Source: Pseudomonas sp. BSw22131 (GTDB lineage: Bacteria; Pseudomonadota; Gammaproteobacteria; Pseudomonadales; Pseudomonadaceae). From it: a stretch of DNA of 64,000 nucleotides. Both the position numbers and the translations under genes were made by a program. The notes beneath the pieces were generated by a model. That model worked only from the letters and a program-made list of their open reading frames with translations. It was not told the DNA's origin and made no database searches. The stretch covers positions 5,561,001 to 5,625,000 of the forward strand of contig NZ_CP113949.1 in the NCBI RefSeq assembly GCF_026810445.1, written 5' to 3'. Below, piece after piece: positions 44,919 through 54,690 of this stretch (within the stretch, counting starts at the first letter, position 1; each line of letters begins with the position of its first letter).

Positions 44919-45776
44919 ATGTCGGACTCGCAACGTCCCGCTGATGCCTACCGCCCGATGACTGCCGCCGATGTGGCCAGCGCCCACGCGCTGTCCGTCG
45001 CCCTGAAATGGCCGCATCGCCTTGAAGACTGGGCCATGTTGCAACGCATCGCTCAGGGCTTTGTTGCCGAAGACAACGGCCGGCTGATCGGAAGCGCGTT
45101 TGCGTGCCACCAAGGTGATTTTTCAACCATCGGCCTGGTGATCGTCAGCGACGACTATCAAGGCAAAGGTATCGGTCGAAAGCTCATGGACATGGCGCTG
45201 GCAACGGTCGCGCCACGCACCGCTATTCTCAACGCCACGCTGGCGGGCGCACCGTTGTACGCAAAGATGGGCTTCAAGGATTTCGGTCAGATCGAGCAAC
45301 GTCAGGGCCAGGCGACCCTCGCCGGCTCGACGCCGCTCAAAGCGGGCGACAGTTGCCGTGGGCTGGACAATGGCGACTCCTCTCGCCTTATAAAGCTGGC
45401 AAACGCTGGCAGCGGACTGGATCGTGGCGCGGTTCTGGATGATGTGCTTCCGAGCATTGAGTACGGCGTCGGCATCGAGTGCGACGGTCAACTTCAAGGC
45501 TTTGCACTGTTGCGGCCATTCGGGCGCGGGCTGTGCATCGGCCCGGTGATCGCACAAGACGTCGATCAGGCCCGACACATGATCGAAGAGTTGCTCAGCA
45601 AGGTGCCTTACGCCTTTGTGCGGATCGACATCCCCGCCGACTGCGGCCTGGCGCCGTGGCTTGAGGAGTCAGGCCTCAAGCGAGTCGACGCCGTCACGCA
45701 AATGAGCCTTGGCGCTGCACCAAAAGCGACTCAGGGCGTGCAGCAATTCGCGCTGGTCACTCAGGCCATCGGCTAA
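44919..45776 (+). CDS. GNAT-family acetyltransferase, two-domain
   Basis: 285 residues from ATG 44919 (MSDSQRPADAYRP), with GGAG upstream. The first 140 residues are a GNAT domain with the acetyl-CoA motif YQGKGIGRKLM and YAKMGFKDFG. The second half (about 150-280) looks like the C-terminal GNAT-like domain seen in YitH-type proteins. It probably modifies an amino compound related to the neighbouring catabolic genes. Cotranscribed with the bicupin 20 bp downstream. Confidence 0.8.
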   Translation: MSDSQRPADAYRPMTAADVASAHALSVALKWPHRLEDWAMLQRIAQGFVAEDNGRLIGSAFACHQGDFSTIGLVIVSDDYQGKGIGRKLMDMALATVAPRTAILNATLAGAPLYAKMGFKDFGQIEQRQGQATLAGSTPLKAGDSCRGLDNGDSSRLIKLANAGSGLDRGAVLDDVLPSIEYGVGIECDGQLQGFALLRPFGRGLCIGPVIAQDVDQARHMIEELLSKVPYAFVRIDIPADCGLAPWLEESGLKRVDAVTQMSLGAAPKATQGVQQFALVTQAIG

Positions 45777-45796
45777 ATCATTTTTTGGAGATTCCC

Positions 45797-46510
45797 ATGT
45801 CGCAACCCGTTGTTCTGCTGTTGGCACGCGCTGATCACAGCCCTGTAGACGCGCCTTTCGTGGCGGGCCGCCTGAGCGCTGATGACCCATTCGCCCAAGG
45901 TCGTAAAACCGCTTTCATCGATGATGCAGGATTCGCAGCGGGGACGGTTGAGACCACCGGTTCGGTCTCGATAGCCAACTACCCGTTCACCGAGATGCTA
46001 GTGGTGCACAAGGGCTGCGTGACCATCACCAGTGGTGAACACCGCGTTGAAATCGAGCCCGGCCGGAGCGCTGTAATCGGGCGCGGCAGTGACGTAAAGG
46101 TCAATGCTGAGAGCGGCAGTCTGTGGGCGTTTTGCGTTGCGACTCGCGCCACCGGCGCCGACAAACCAGGCGTTGCGCCCATTGATCATCGCGCTGTTCT
46201 CGCGCCTTCGGCAGCGCCTGAAGCCAGCATTCTGATCGGCCCGACGCCGCAATGCCGCACCAACAATCTGTTCGAGGACACGGCTAGCACGCTGCGCATT
46301 GGTGTGTGGGATTCGACGCCGTATGCGCGTAGCGCACGTCCGCACAAAGTGCATGAATTGATGCACCTGATTGAAGGCGAAGTTGAGCTGAAAATGGACA
46401 ACGGGCAGAGTGTACTCGTCAAGCCTGGGGACACTGTGTTCGTCCCGCAAGGCACGCCCTGCGCCTGGACGAGCACGATGTACGTGCGCAAGTTTTACGC
46501 GGTGAGCTAA
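45797..46510 (+). CDS. bicupin protein (DUF861-like)
   Basis: 237 residues from ATG 45797 (MSQPVVLLLARADHS), with GGAG 8 nt upstream. Two cupin modules: EMLVVHKGCVTITSGEHRVE (about 70-90) and ELMHLIEGEVELKMDNGQSV (about 195-215), the latter followed by KPGDTVFVPQGTPCAW. The module WDSTPYARSARPHKVHE is DUF861-like. Such proteins include ureidoglycolate hydrolase-like and EutQ-like enzymes; function here unknown. Confidence 0.8.
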   Translation: MSQPVVLLLARADHSPVDAPFVAGRLSADDPFAQGRKTAFIDDAGFAAGTVETTGSVSIANYPFTEMLVVHKGCVTITSGEHRVEIEPGRSAVIGRGSDVKVNAESGSLWAFCVATRATGADKPGVAPIDHRAVLAPSAAPEASILIGPTPQCRTNNLFEDTASTLRIGVWDSTPYARSARPHKVHELMHLIEGEVELKMDNGQSVLVKPGDTVFVPQGTPCAWTSTMYVRKFYAVS

Positions 46511-46544
46511 AGCGCGTGCAGGCGCTGGAGAAGCGACTGCGCTG

Positions 46545-47303
46545 TCACGAGGTGTAATCCTCACGCTGGTGCTCGATCAGCCTCAACGCCGCGGTCCAGG
46601 CCAGCTCGATCAGGCGCAGGCCTTCTTCGTCATCGGTGAACTGGCTGGCGGTCAGGCGGCACACTTCCTCAGAGGGGAAGATCAACCTGCTGCCTCCTGC
46701 CAGCGCCTGAATCTGCGCCTGGCAGGCTCGCTCCAGAAAATGGATTTCGTGGAACGCTTCAGCGACGTTGCGGCCGCCGGCCAGCAAGCCGTGATTGCGC
46801 AAAATCATCGCACGATGGCTGCCCAGATCTTTCACCAAACGCTCGCGCTCATCCAGGCATAACGCCACCCCTTCATAGGTGTGATACGCCAGTTTCCCGT
46901 AGAACTTGAGGGCATGCTGAGTGATCGGCAGCAGTCCCTGCTCTTGCGCGGATACGCCCATGCCAGCGGCTGTGTGGGTATGAATCACGCAATTCATGTC
47001 GGCACGGGCCATGTGGATGGCCGAGTGAATAACGAAACCGGCTTCGTTTACTTCATGCCCATGGTAATGAGGATCGACGATTTTGCCCTCGTGATCGATC
47101 TTCACCAGGTCACTGGCACGCATGTGATCGAACAGCACGCCGTATCGGTTGATCAGGAAGTGATGCTCAGGCCCCGGCACGCGGAGGCTGATGTGCGTGT
47201 CGATCAGGTCGGTCATGCGAAAGTGGGCAAGCATGCGGTACAAAGCCGCCAGCTCGCAGCGGGCTTGCCACTCAAGTGGCGCAATGGATTGAGGCCGATT
47301 CAT
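46545..47303 (-). CDS. class II aldolase/adducin family protein
   Basis: 252 residues. Zinc-dependent aldolase fold: the conserved THISLRVPGPEHHFLINRYG, acidic segment VKIDHEGKIVD and metal-binding HTHTAAGMGVSAQEQGLLP, followed by RNHGLLAGGRNVAEAF. The third metal His is in the last motif. Cleaves or decarboxylates a hydroxy-carbonyl compound. It converges with the GNAT-cupin pair, with 34 bp between stop codons. Confidence 0.88.
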   Translation of the reverse strand: MNRPQSIAPLEWQARCELAALYRMLAHFRMTDLIDTHISLRVPGPEHHFLINRYGVLFDHMRASDLVKIDHEGKIVDPHYHGHEVNEAGFVIHSAIHMARADMNCVIHTHTAAGMGVSAQEQGLLPITQHALKFYGKLAYHTYEGVALCLDERERLVKDLGSHRAMILRNHGLLAGGRNVAEAFHEIHFLERACQAQIQALAGGSRLIFPSEEVCRLTASQFTDDEEGLRLIELAWTAALRLIEHQREDYTS

Positions 47304-47377
47304 GCGCGTTCTCCGTATGGCCGTGCGGTTCTGTACCTCATTCGACAGGCCGCCAACAATGAGGCCTCAGCGGGTAC

Positions 47378-47406
47378 GACACAGCGCCGTTATGCGGCGC
47401 TGTGTC
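47378..47406 (-). terminator. strong hairpin after ydgA
   Basis: Perfect 11-bp stem GACACAGCGCC-7 nt-GGCGCTGTGTC, 14 bp beyond the ydgA stop on the minus strand. It has no T-run. Confidence 0.5.
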
Positions 47407-47419
47407 GGTCCGGACACTG

Positions 47420-48907
47420 TTACTGACCGCCCTTGAGCATCATCGCTTTGCTCATCATCGTTGCAGCAAACTGCTGGGCGCTCATCTTCTCGCCGTTGAA
47501 GTCGACCACATCATTGGCGTAGTGCAGGTTTGAGGTGATGGTGTCGCCTTCGACCTTGCCCAATTGCAGCATGATCGCCATGGCGCCTGCAGTGTCAGCC
47601 GCGTCCTTGGCTTGCTGCGCGACGGTTGCAGGATCAGTCACGCCCGCCTGGTTTGCCTGGAATATCGCCAGGTCCTGGATCATCGGTTTGGACAGCGACA
47701 ACTTGGCGTCCAGCTGCGTCAGCGTTTGCTTGAGCAGCACAGGCGCAGGTTGGTCCAGCGACGTCGGGTTGTTCAGGTCCATGGTCAGGCTGAAATGGCT
47801 TTCGCCGTTTTTGGTTTTCAGCGCGAGCTTTTCCAGTTCGATGTGCGGCTTGGCGGCGAGCAGCTTGGCAACCTCCGCCTGCACCATCGCCTGATCGGCA
47901 GGGCTGATCCGCGGGATGAATCGCTCACCCGCCATCGCTGCGGCCTGGGCCTGCGGCTGGATCTTGTCCTTGTAGAACTGCAGCAGCGTCTGAGTGGAGG
48001 CGATGTCGAAGTTGGCAAACTTCCAGAGCATCTGCGAGGAACCGATTTCCTTGCCGTTGTAGCTGAGCATGCCGATGTCGTAACTGACCTGCGCGCTCAG
48101 GTTGCCTTCCACTTCCTGGAGCAGGCTTGAGCTGACGAGGTTCTTGACATCAATCGGCGGCTTGCCGACCACCTGCACGACCGCCGAGGCCACTTTCGCA
48201 TCGCTGTGGCCCAGATAGAAACCGGACTTGCCCTTGGTGCCGCCGGTATCAAAGGTGAACCCTTGGAGGGCGACGCGCACCGGGCCTTCTTCGGACTTGG
48301 CGTTGATGTCGAGCGTGTCCAGATTGCCGGAGGCCTGGAGTTTCTCGCCGTCGCCGCTGGCCTCGGCATCGAGTGTGAAACCGGAGAACTTGAACGTGCC
48401 TTTCTCGTCTTCGAACTGGATCGGCAAAAACGCCAGACGGCCTTGCGCAGCGCGGTCGTAGCCCATGCTGAACTGCCCAGCCACCGGCGACTGACCATTG
48501 GTCATGGCAAACCAGCGCTCGGTAAAGGCGTTCTTTTCCAGCTCGGCGTTGCTGGCGACCATCACCGGCATCAGCTTCAGAGACTTCACGCGGGACCATG
48601 GAAACGGGCCGTGTTCGATATGGTCGACCACCAGCACTTCAACCAGCTGGCCTTGATTAAACTCAGGACTTTGCAGGTTGACGCGATAGTGCGCGGTGCT
48701 GGTGAAGACATGCCGCTCGAGCGAAATCAGCTCAACACTGGCATCGCCCTGCTGCCCAACCATGGCGGTCTTGAGCTGCTTGTTGCCCTCGACGAGCGCA
48801 TCGCCAAGCACGCCTTCCAGTTGGGTGCCTGTGTACCAGGCGCCTGCGGTGATCAATGCGCCCGCTACCACAACGACGCCTACGGCAATTTTTGCTGATT
48901 TATTCAT
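47420..48907 (-). CDS. YdgA-family DUF945 protein
   Basis: 495 residues. A single N-terminal hydrophobic segment (IAVGVVVVAGALITAGAWYT) anchors or exports the protein; the rest is periplasmic. Repeating beta segments and the family phrases VDHIEHGPFPWSRVKSLKLM and LTMDLNNPTSLDQPAP follow. DUF945 proteins are about 500 residues. Function unknown; envelope maintenance is the usual suggestion. It is divergent from the HAD phosphatase at 49231. Confidence 0.88.
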   Translation of the reverse strand: MNKSAKIAVGVVVVAGALITAGAWYTGTQLEGVLGDALVEGNKQLKTAMVGQQGDASVELISLERHVFTSTAHYRVNLQSPEFNQGQLVEVLVVDHIEHGPFPWSRVKSLKLMPVMVASNAELEKNAFTERWFAMTNGQSPVAGQFSMGYDRAAQGRLAFLPIQFEDEKGTFKFSGFTLDAEASGDGEKLQASGNLDTLDINAKSEEGPVRVALQGFTFDTGGTKGKSGFYLGHSDAKVASAVVQVVGKPPIDVKNLVSSSLLQEVEGNLSAQVSYDIGMLSYNGKEIGSSQMLWKFANFDIASTQTLLQFYKDKIQPQAQAAAMAGERFIPRISPADQAMVQAEVAKLLAAKPHIELEKLALKTKNGESHFSLTMDLNNPTSLDQPAPVLLKQTLTQLDAKLSLSKPMIQDLAIFQANQAGVTDPATVAQQAKDAADTAGAMAIMLQLGKVEGDTITSNLHYANDVVDFNGEKMSAQQFAATMMSKAMMLKGGQ

Positions 48908-49230
48908 GTGTCGACTCGAAGATGTCCGTTCTGGTGATTATTGATGTCTTCCCTGACCCCTGAAAGGTTGGGCGGTTGGGACACGCCAGGCCGACGCAGC
49001 ATCGGCCGCTGCCCAGAGCCGGAGCAGATTAGCACTCGCGTGCGGTGGCGACATCCCCGACCGCGTGCATTTGGACCCTGATCAAAGGCGTATTGCATCA
49101 AAAGCGTCATTCTCAGGACGCATCGGATCGAATTCGTGTAACTGACGAAGCGGATTTGCTCCGTTTCGCCTAGCCATCGTCTTCGGCCAGTTGTTAGGCT
49201 GGGCATCAATTTGCAAACGGGATCGATGAA
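48908..49230. other. divergent promoter region
   Basis: 323 bp between ydgA and the HAD gene. No gene supported. A T-rich patch at about 49200-49215 may be part of the HAD promoter. Confidence 0.4.
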
Positions 49231-49920
49231 ATGAGCGAAGCGCAGAACGCAAAAGGCCCGATAAAGGCTGTGATTTTCGACATGGACGGCTTGCTGCTCG
49301 ATACCGAAGGCATCTACACCGAAGTCACTGACACCATCGCCAAGCGTCATGGCAAGACGTTTGGCTGGGACGTTAAGCAGCACACGATTGGCCGCGGCGC
49401 TACGGACTTTGCCGAGTACGTGATTGAGGCGCTGCAACTGCCGATGACTGCCGACGAGTTCCTGACCATCCGCCAACCCATGCTCGATGACCGCTTTCCG
49501 CGTGCACTGCCGATGCATGGCGCTGAAGCACTGGTGCGGCATTTGGCCGAGCACAACATTCCGATTGCGGTGGGCACCAGCTCATCGATCCATTACTTCC
49601 ACGCCAAGACCACGCTGCACCGCGCCTGGTTCGAGCTGTTCCATCACGTAGTGACAGCCGACGATCCGGACGTCACCGCCGCCAAGCCAGCGCCGGACAT
49701 TTTTCTGGTCGCCGCAAGACGCTTGGGCGTCGATCCGAAAGACTGCCTGGTGTTCGAGGACTCCCCATTTGGCGTGACCGCCGCAAAAGCTGCCGGGATG
49801 TACGCGGTGGCAGTGCCGGACTCGCACATGCCGGCAGAGCAATACACTCACGCTGATTTGATGCTGGATTCGCTTGCGGACTTTCCGCTGGAGGATTGGG
49901 GTCTGCCGGCCTATACCTGA
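49231..49920 (+). CDS. HAD-IA phosphatase (GS1/pseudouridine-phosphatase-like)
   Basis: 229 residues, starting MSEAQNAKGPIKAV. Motif I VIFDMDGLLLDTEG, cap with LPMTADEF, motif II VGTSSS, Lys in AAKPAPDIF and motif IV FEDSPFGVTAAKAAG. This is the GS1-like branch, whose members remove phosphate from pseudouridine-5'-phosphate or sugar phosphates. Substrate unknown. Confidence 0.9.
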   Translation: MSEAQNAKGPIKAVIFDMDGLLLDTEGIYTEVTDTIAKRHGKTFGWDVKQHTIGRGATDFAEYVIEALQLPMTADEFLTIRQPMLDDRFPRALPMHGAEALVRHLAEHNIPIAVGTSSSIHYFHAKTTLHRAWFELFHHVVTADDPDVTAAKPAPDIFLVAARRLGVDPKDCLVFEDSPFGVTAAKAAGMYAVAVPDSHMPAEQYTHADLMLDSLADFPLEDWGLPAYT

Positions 49921-50053
49921 GCAGATCCCAGTGAGTGATGTTGCAGAGATGGCGCAATGCGGTGGGCCTGACACAGCCCAAGTGGAGGTTTCAGGGCCGC
50001 TGCAGAGTGTCTTTCCGAGCTGCCAGAAACATTTGCTTGCATCTTGCTTTATT

Positions 50054-50072
50054 GATTTTGCTTCTCATTCGT
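50054..50072. promoter_or_regulatory. Fur-box-like site
   Basis: GATTTTGCTTCTCATTCGT matches the 19-bp Fur consensus at 11 positions, including the TCATT core, and is followed by TTAATGATA. It lies about 85 bp before the PepSY gene, a family commonly iron-regulated. Match is modest. Confidence 0.4.
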
Positions 50073-50153
50073 TAATGATAGGCGGCCAAACCATTTGGCC
50101 CACCGCGTGCAGTTACCTGGCGGTGTCATCATTGCAGACAAGACGCTCAATCC

Positions 50154-51326
50154 ATGTCCAAGAAGTCGCGCTCGCGCATCTGGTTTCTCGTCCACAGCTG
50201 GCTGGCGCTGCCCATCTGGTTTTTCGTACTGATCGTCTGCGTCACCGGCACGCTGGCGGTGGTGAGTCAGGAAATCGTCTGGCTGGCGCTGCCAGAAATA
50301 CGTGCAACGCAGCCCTCTGACGACGCACCCTTGTTGACCTTCGGTCAGGCGGTGGAAGCCATTCACACGGCGCGGCCTGAACTGGTCATCCATGAAATCA
50401 ACCGCCCCGATGAGTCGCATTTCGCGCTCAACGCCTTGGTGAGCAACCCGGATGGCAGCTCGACAACATTGTTCGTCAACCCCTACACCGGCGTGATCCA
50501 GGGCAAGAACCCCGACTTTGACTTCCAGCAATTTACGCGCGCGCTGCATGGGTGGTGGCTGGTGCCGTTCACCAGTGGCTTCAGTTGGGGCTGGTATCTG
50601 GTGTCATTACTGAGCCTGCCGCTGCTGGCTTCGCTGGTAACCGGGCTGGTGGTGTACAAGCGTTTCTGGCGGGGGTTTTTCAGGCCAAATCTGCGTTTTA
50701 ATCAAGGCGCTAGAATTTTCTGGGGCGACTTTCATCGCCTGTCGGGCATCTGGTCGATCTGGTTCATCGCGGTCATCTCGATCACCGGGCTGTGGTTTCT
50801 GATTCAGGCGATCCTGTTCGATAACCACATCGATATCTCCACCGAAGGCGTGCCCAATATGGTTGCGCGCCAGGAAGTACCGCGTACGGCCGATGGTCAG
50901 CCACCCCGTTTGACCGCTGTGGATAACGCAATCGACACCGCGCAAAAAACTATTCCGGGGCTTGAGATCAGCGCCGTCACCTTTCCCGGCACCGCCTACA
51001 ACCACATTTCGCTGTCAGGGCGCGGCTGGTATCCGTTGATGTTTCAGAGTGCCTCGATCAACCCCTACACCGGCCAGATTGCCGAGCAGCGCCTGCTGTC
51101 GGACTATTCGAAGCTGGAATTCGTGACTCAATCGATGCGCCCGCTGCACACCGGTGATTTCGGCGGCCTGTGGATAAAAATGATCTGGCTGTTCTTCGGT
51201 TTGCTACTGAGCATGATGGTGCTCAGCGGCTTGTTGATCTGGACCAAGCGCACTGCGCAGGCCACCGCTGCGGCACTTCGCCGCCCTGCCCGCTTGAACC
51301 GCAGCACCGCGCAGGTGAGCCCATGA
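50154..51326 (+). CDS. PepSY-associated TM protein (PiuB-like)
   Basis: 390 residues with four membrane segments (about 8-38, 143-170, 190-215 and 340-365) and two periplasmic PepSY-like stretches. The first TM block VHSWLALPIWFFVLIVCVTG and the later GDFHRLSGIWSIWFIAVISI are family hallmarks. These proteins often help reduce or release iron from siderophores in the periplasm. First of three overlapping genes. Confidence 0.88.
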   Translation: MSKKSRSRIWFLVHSWLALPIWFFVLIVCVTGTLAVVSQEIVWLALPEIRATQPSDDAPLLTFGQAVEAIHTARPELVIHEINRPDESHFALNALVSNPDGSSTTLFVNPYTGVIQGKNPDFDFQQFTRALHGWWLVPFTSGFSWGWYLVSLLSLPLLASLVTGLVVYKRFWRGFFRPNLRFNQGARIFWGDFHRLSGIWSIWFIAVISITGLWFLIQAILFDNHIDISTEGVPNMVARQEVPRTADGQPPRLTAVDNAIDTAQKTIPGLEISAVTFPGTAYNHISLSGRGWYPLMFQSASINPYTGQIAEQRLLSDYSKLEFVTQSMRPLHTGDFGGLWIKMIWLFFGLLLSMMVLSGLLIWTKRTAQATAAALRRPARLNRSTAQVSP

Positions 51327-51880
51327 GCAAGGCCGCGACGCAACTCGACAAGCACACGAAGCCGCCCTCTCGTGCACGCCGCCTTTGGCTCAAATGGCGA
51401 TTTCACCTGAGCATTCTTTTGTTGCTGATCCCACTGGGCTTCATGCCGCAATACTTTCGGGACATGGCCTTTTTTCGCGGGGACACAGGTTTGGGCGAAC
51501 GCATCATCGGTGACGTGCAGGTCGGGCCATGGAGCCTGACGCTGGCGGAAACCCATGAAGCTGGCCCGGAATCGGAAGCCCCCGGCGTGTACATCAAGGA
51601 ATTCAATGCCGAACTGTGTGCTGCCTGCATCCCGCAGATCAAAGCCGGCTACTTGCGGATCGGCAAACCGCGCAGCCTGCGAACGGCCGGGGCGATCTTC
51701 GAGGGCAGTCCTTATCGCCTCGGAGCAGAAGTAGCGGTTTCAGCATCCGCCACCGCAGATGAGGAATTGTGGATAACGCTGGAAGGCTGGGACGGCTCGG
51801 TTCACCAGACGACTATGTCGCTGGCCAAGGCATCTCCGAAAACCGTCGAATGGCTGAAGACCCAGGGAAACCGACCATGA
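51323..51880 (+). CDS. membrane-anchored hypothetical protein of the PepSY cluster
   Basis: 185 residues from ATG 51323, overlapping the PepSY stop by 4 bp. One N-terminal TM (WRFHLSILLLLIPLGFMPQY) then a periplasmic domain with the pair CAACIP (about residue 95) that could bind metal or form a disulfide. No family named. The overlap on both sides shows it works with its neighbours. Confidence 0.75.
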   Translation: MSKAATQLDKHTKPPSRARRLWLKWRFHLSILLLLIPLGFMPQYFRDMAFFRGDTGLGERIIGDVQVGPWSLTLAETHEAGPESEAPGVYIKEFNAELCAACIPQIKAGYLRIGKPRSLRTAGAIFEGSPYRLGAEVAVSASATADEELWITLEGWDGSVHQTTMSLAKASPKTVEWLKTQGNRP

Positions 51881-52194
51881 TTCGCCTACTTCTGATTGCT
51901 GTTGCATCGCTGACAGTCAGCGTGTCAGCGCACGCCCATACGCTGTTGTGTGAATGCCGAGAGATCGCTGATAAACAGGTCCAGTGCACAGGCGGTTTTG
52001 CCCACGGCAGTGGCGCGAGCGGGGTTACCATCGATGTCATTGGCTACGACGAAAAAACACTCATGGCAGGGAAGTTTGCAGACGACTCCACCTTCACCTT
52101 CAAGCGGCCGGACGGCGACTTTTATGTGCTGATGGACATGGGCGCGGGACACACGCTGGAGATCGATCACGACAAAATTCAGGCCAAGCAATAA
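51877..52194 (+). CDS. small secreted protein of the PepSY cluster
   Basis: 105 residues from ATG 51877, overlapping the previous gene by 4 bp. Signal peptide LLLIAVASLTVSVSAHA cut before HTLLCECREI. The mature part has CEC (two Cys) and a beta-rich segment resembling carboxypeptidase-regulatory or DUF4198-like domains (TIDVIGYDEKTLMAGKFADD). Likely a periplasmic accessory for iron handling. Confidence 0.75.
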   Translation: MIRLLLIAVASLTVSVSAHAHTLLCECREIADKQVQCTGGFAHGSGASGVTIDVIGYDEKTLMAGKFADDSTFTFKRPDGDFYVLMDMGAGHTLEIDHDKIQAKQ

Positions 52195-52199
52195 ACACT

Positions 52200-52466
52200 T
52201 TCGCCTAGCTGACCGCCTTCAAATCCACCCCCAGCGCCGCTGCGAACGCCTTCACTAAGCGGCTGCGGGGGGCGCTGTCACGCAACATGAGGTTGAATGG
52301 CCGCAAGGCCTACATTCAACTCGTTCTGAGCGGCACTGAAGCCTCCTGCTTCAACCACCGCCTGAAACACTCGCAACAGCTTGAAGTCCTGTCCGCTCAA
52401 TGTCAGCGACGCTCGGGCTCCCGGTTTGGGCGGGAAGTTTCCAGAAGTGGAAAGTGGAGTTTCCAC
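52200..52466 (-). pseudogene. LysR-family regulator remnant
   Basis: From 52466 the frame gives LSGQDFKLLRVFQAVVEAGG and FSAAQNELNVGLAAI, a LysR N-terminal HTH, then stops at 52278 after QPHVA. In another frame the next sequence reads RSRLVKAFAAALGVDLKAV ending at a stop near 52206, like a LysR C-terminal tail. About 220 internal residues are missing. It presumably controlled the argH/ABC locus to the right. Confidence 0.7.
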
Positions 52467-52719
52467 AATGCTTATTTACCTCGCCCGCCATATTCAACAG
52501 GCTTTGACCCACAACAAAAACACCGCCGGGCCGCGATAATGAACACAGATAATGGCGATTGGCAACCTTCCATTCCATACCCCGATCAGTGACAAGTCGC
52601 TGATTTAAAGATGATTAAAACCTGATACTTCGATCAGGACTTGATACTCGAAACTGCCCTCCAAAGTCAGCGAAATACTTGATGACGCCCGCCCGCTCGT
52701 TAAGAGCAGGACGCGCGCT

Positions 52720-54032
52720 CCGATCAGTTTTGCGGGTATCGAATTCCCGTGCTCATGCCAACTAACTGCAGCGCGCCGGCTTGCTGGACGCGGCCGAAAC
52801 GCTGGCCATGGTCGAAGCGCTGAACCGCATTGGTGAAGACTTTCGCAAAAGCACGCTGCACCCCACGCAAGACGATGAAGACGTGCACACCTTTATCGAG
52901 CGCGTACTGACTGAGCGACTCGCCGCACTGGGCGGAAAGCTGCGCAGGCCGCTCACGCAACGACCCGACCGCCAACGACTTGCGTCTGTTTCTACGTGAT
53001 CACGCCCGGCTCATTACCACGCAAGTGCTGGGGCTGCGGGAGGCTGTTGTGGCGCAAGCCGAGCAGCACGTCGACAGCATCTGCCCAGGCTTCACTCACC
53101 TGCAACAGGCACCGCCGATCGTTTTCGCCCATCATTTGCTTGCCCATGCGCAGTCGATGCCGCGTGATATGCAGCGCCTGGTCGACCGGGATGTACGCAC
53201 TGCGTTGTCGCCGTTGGCGGGCTCCGCCATCGCACGCCAGCCAGAACAATCAGCAAGGGAAATGGGCTACACCGGTCCATGCGAAAACTCTATAGATGCT
53301 GTGGCCAGTCGCGATCATGCGGCGGAGTTCCTGTTCGTGGCGAGCATGCTGGGCGTGAATATCTCTCGTTTGGCAGAAGAGTTCTGCCTGTGGTCCTCGC
53401 GACAGTTTCGCTGGGTGTACCTGGACGATGCCTACGCCACTGGCAGCTCGATCATGCCGCAGAAGAAGAATCCGGACATCGCTGAGCTGGCTCGCGGCAA
53501 GGCTGGGCGCCTGATCGGTAATCTCACCGGACTGCTGTCGACGCTCGAGTCCCTGCCGCTTTCGTACAACCGGGACCTCAGTGAAGACAAGAACAGCGTG
53601 CTTGATAGCTTCGATACCTTGCTGCTGGTGCTGCCAGCAATGGCCGGAATGGTCGCGACCATGACGGTCAACGTTGAGGAGTTACGTCGTCAGGCACCAC
53701 TGGGCTTCACGCTGGCCACAGAAGTAGCGGATTGGCTGTCGGTACGCGGCGTGCCGTTCAAGGAAGCGCATGAGATTACCGGCGCGCTCGTCCAGTTATG
53801 GGAGAAATACGACATTGAACTGTGGGAAGCCACTCCAGCGATGCTGACCGAAATTGACGTGCGGTTGACGCCCGAAGTGCGCGAATGCCTGACGCTGGAG
53901 CCGGCGATTGCAGCGCGAAGTGGTTGGGGCGGCACCGCGCCAGAACGAGTTCGTGAGCAGATCGGTCGCTTGAAGACTGCGCTGACCGCACAGCACCAAC
54001 GGGCTGAGACTTACGACGGATTTCGTATCTGA
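52720..54032 (+). pseudogene. argH: argininosuccinate-lyase-like gene, broken
   Basis: Homology to ArgH starts near 52740 (SRAHAN, then LQRAGLLDAAETLAMVEALN) with a TAA in frame at about 52763 and no N-terminal start region. At about 52953 a 2-base loss (CTGCGC-AGGCCGC) shifts the frame inside the GKLRAGRSRNDQTAND motif, after which a long intact frame runs to 54032. That part has GFTHLQQAPP, the flexible catalytic loop GSSIMPQKKNPDI and LPLSYNRDLSEDK. The remaining enzyme lacks the N-terminal active-site residues, so it is inactive. Context suggests a catabolic ArgH paralogue. Region 52467-52719 upstream holds no supported gene. Confidence 0.85.
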
Positions 54033-54109
54033 ACCGCCTATTTCCACTGATGTGAGGGGCCGTTCCGCGAACAGGCTATCGTAGAAACACCATCAACCAG
54101 CCACAGGCC

Positions 54110-54690
54110 GAGCGTTTGCTGGCAATGATTCTGGGGGTCATCATCGGTGTGATCATCGCCGTCATGCGCATGTCGGCGAACCCGATCCTGCGCTATGTCG
54201 CCATTACCTACACCTGGCTGTTTCGCGGCACCCCGCTGATCCTGCAACTGCTGCTGTGGTTCAACCTGGCGCTGATGTTCCCGGTGATAGGCATCCCGGG
54301 CGTGTTCACCCTAGACACCGTGAGCCTGATGACACCGTTCATGGCTGCACTGCTCGGCCTGAGTATCAACCAGGGCGCCTACACCGCCGAGGTAGTACGC
54401 GCAGGTTTGCTGTCGGTGGATACGGGTCAGTACGAGGCAGCTAAATCCATTGGGATGACCCGCTTGCAGGCGTTACGCCGGATCATCTTGCCGCAGGCAA
54501 TGCGGGTGATCATCCCACCCGTGAGCAACGAGTTCATCCGCATGGTGAAAATGACCAGCCTGGCGAGCGTGATTCAGTATTCCGAGCTGCTGCACAACGC
54601 GCAAAACATCTACTACGCAAACGCGCGAGTCATGGAGTTGCTGATTGTGGCAGGGACTTGGTACCTGTCAGTGGTGACGGTGATGCGTGA
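54110..54690 (+). pseudogene. amino-acid ABC transporter permease, truncated and fused
   Basis: HisM/GlnP-type permease. The frame lacks the first about 50 residues, beginning in the second TM (MILGVIIGVIIAVMRMSANP). It then keeps TWLFRGTPLILQLLLWF, the EAA loop EAAKSIGMTRLQALRRIILP and NEFIRMVKMTSLASVIQYSE. After the near-terminal ELLIVAGTWYLSVVTVM the frame passes straight into DLAHSGLTMIVVTH, which is the H-loop region of an ABC ATPase. The permease end and most of the ATPase gene have been deleted. Confidence 0.8.
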
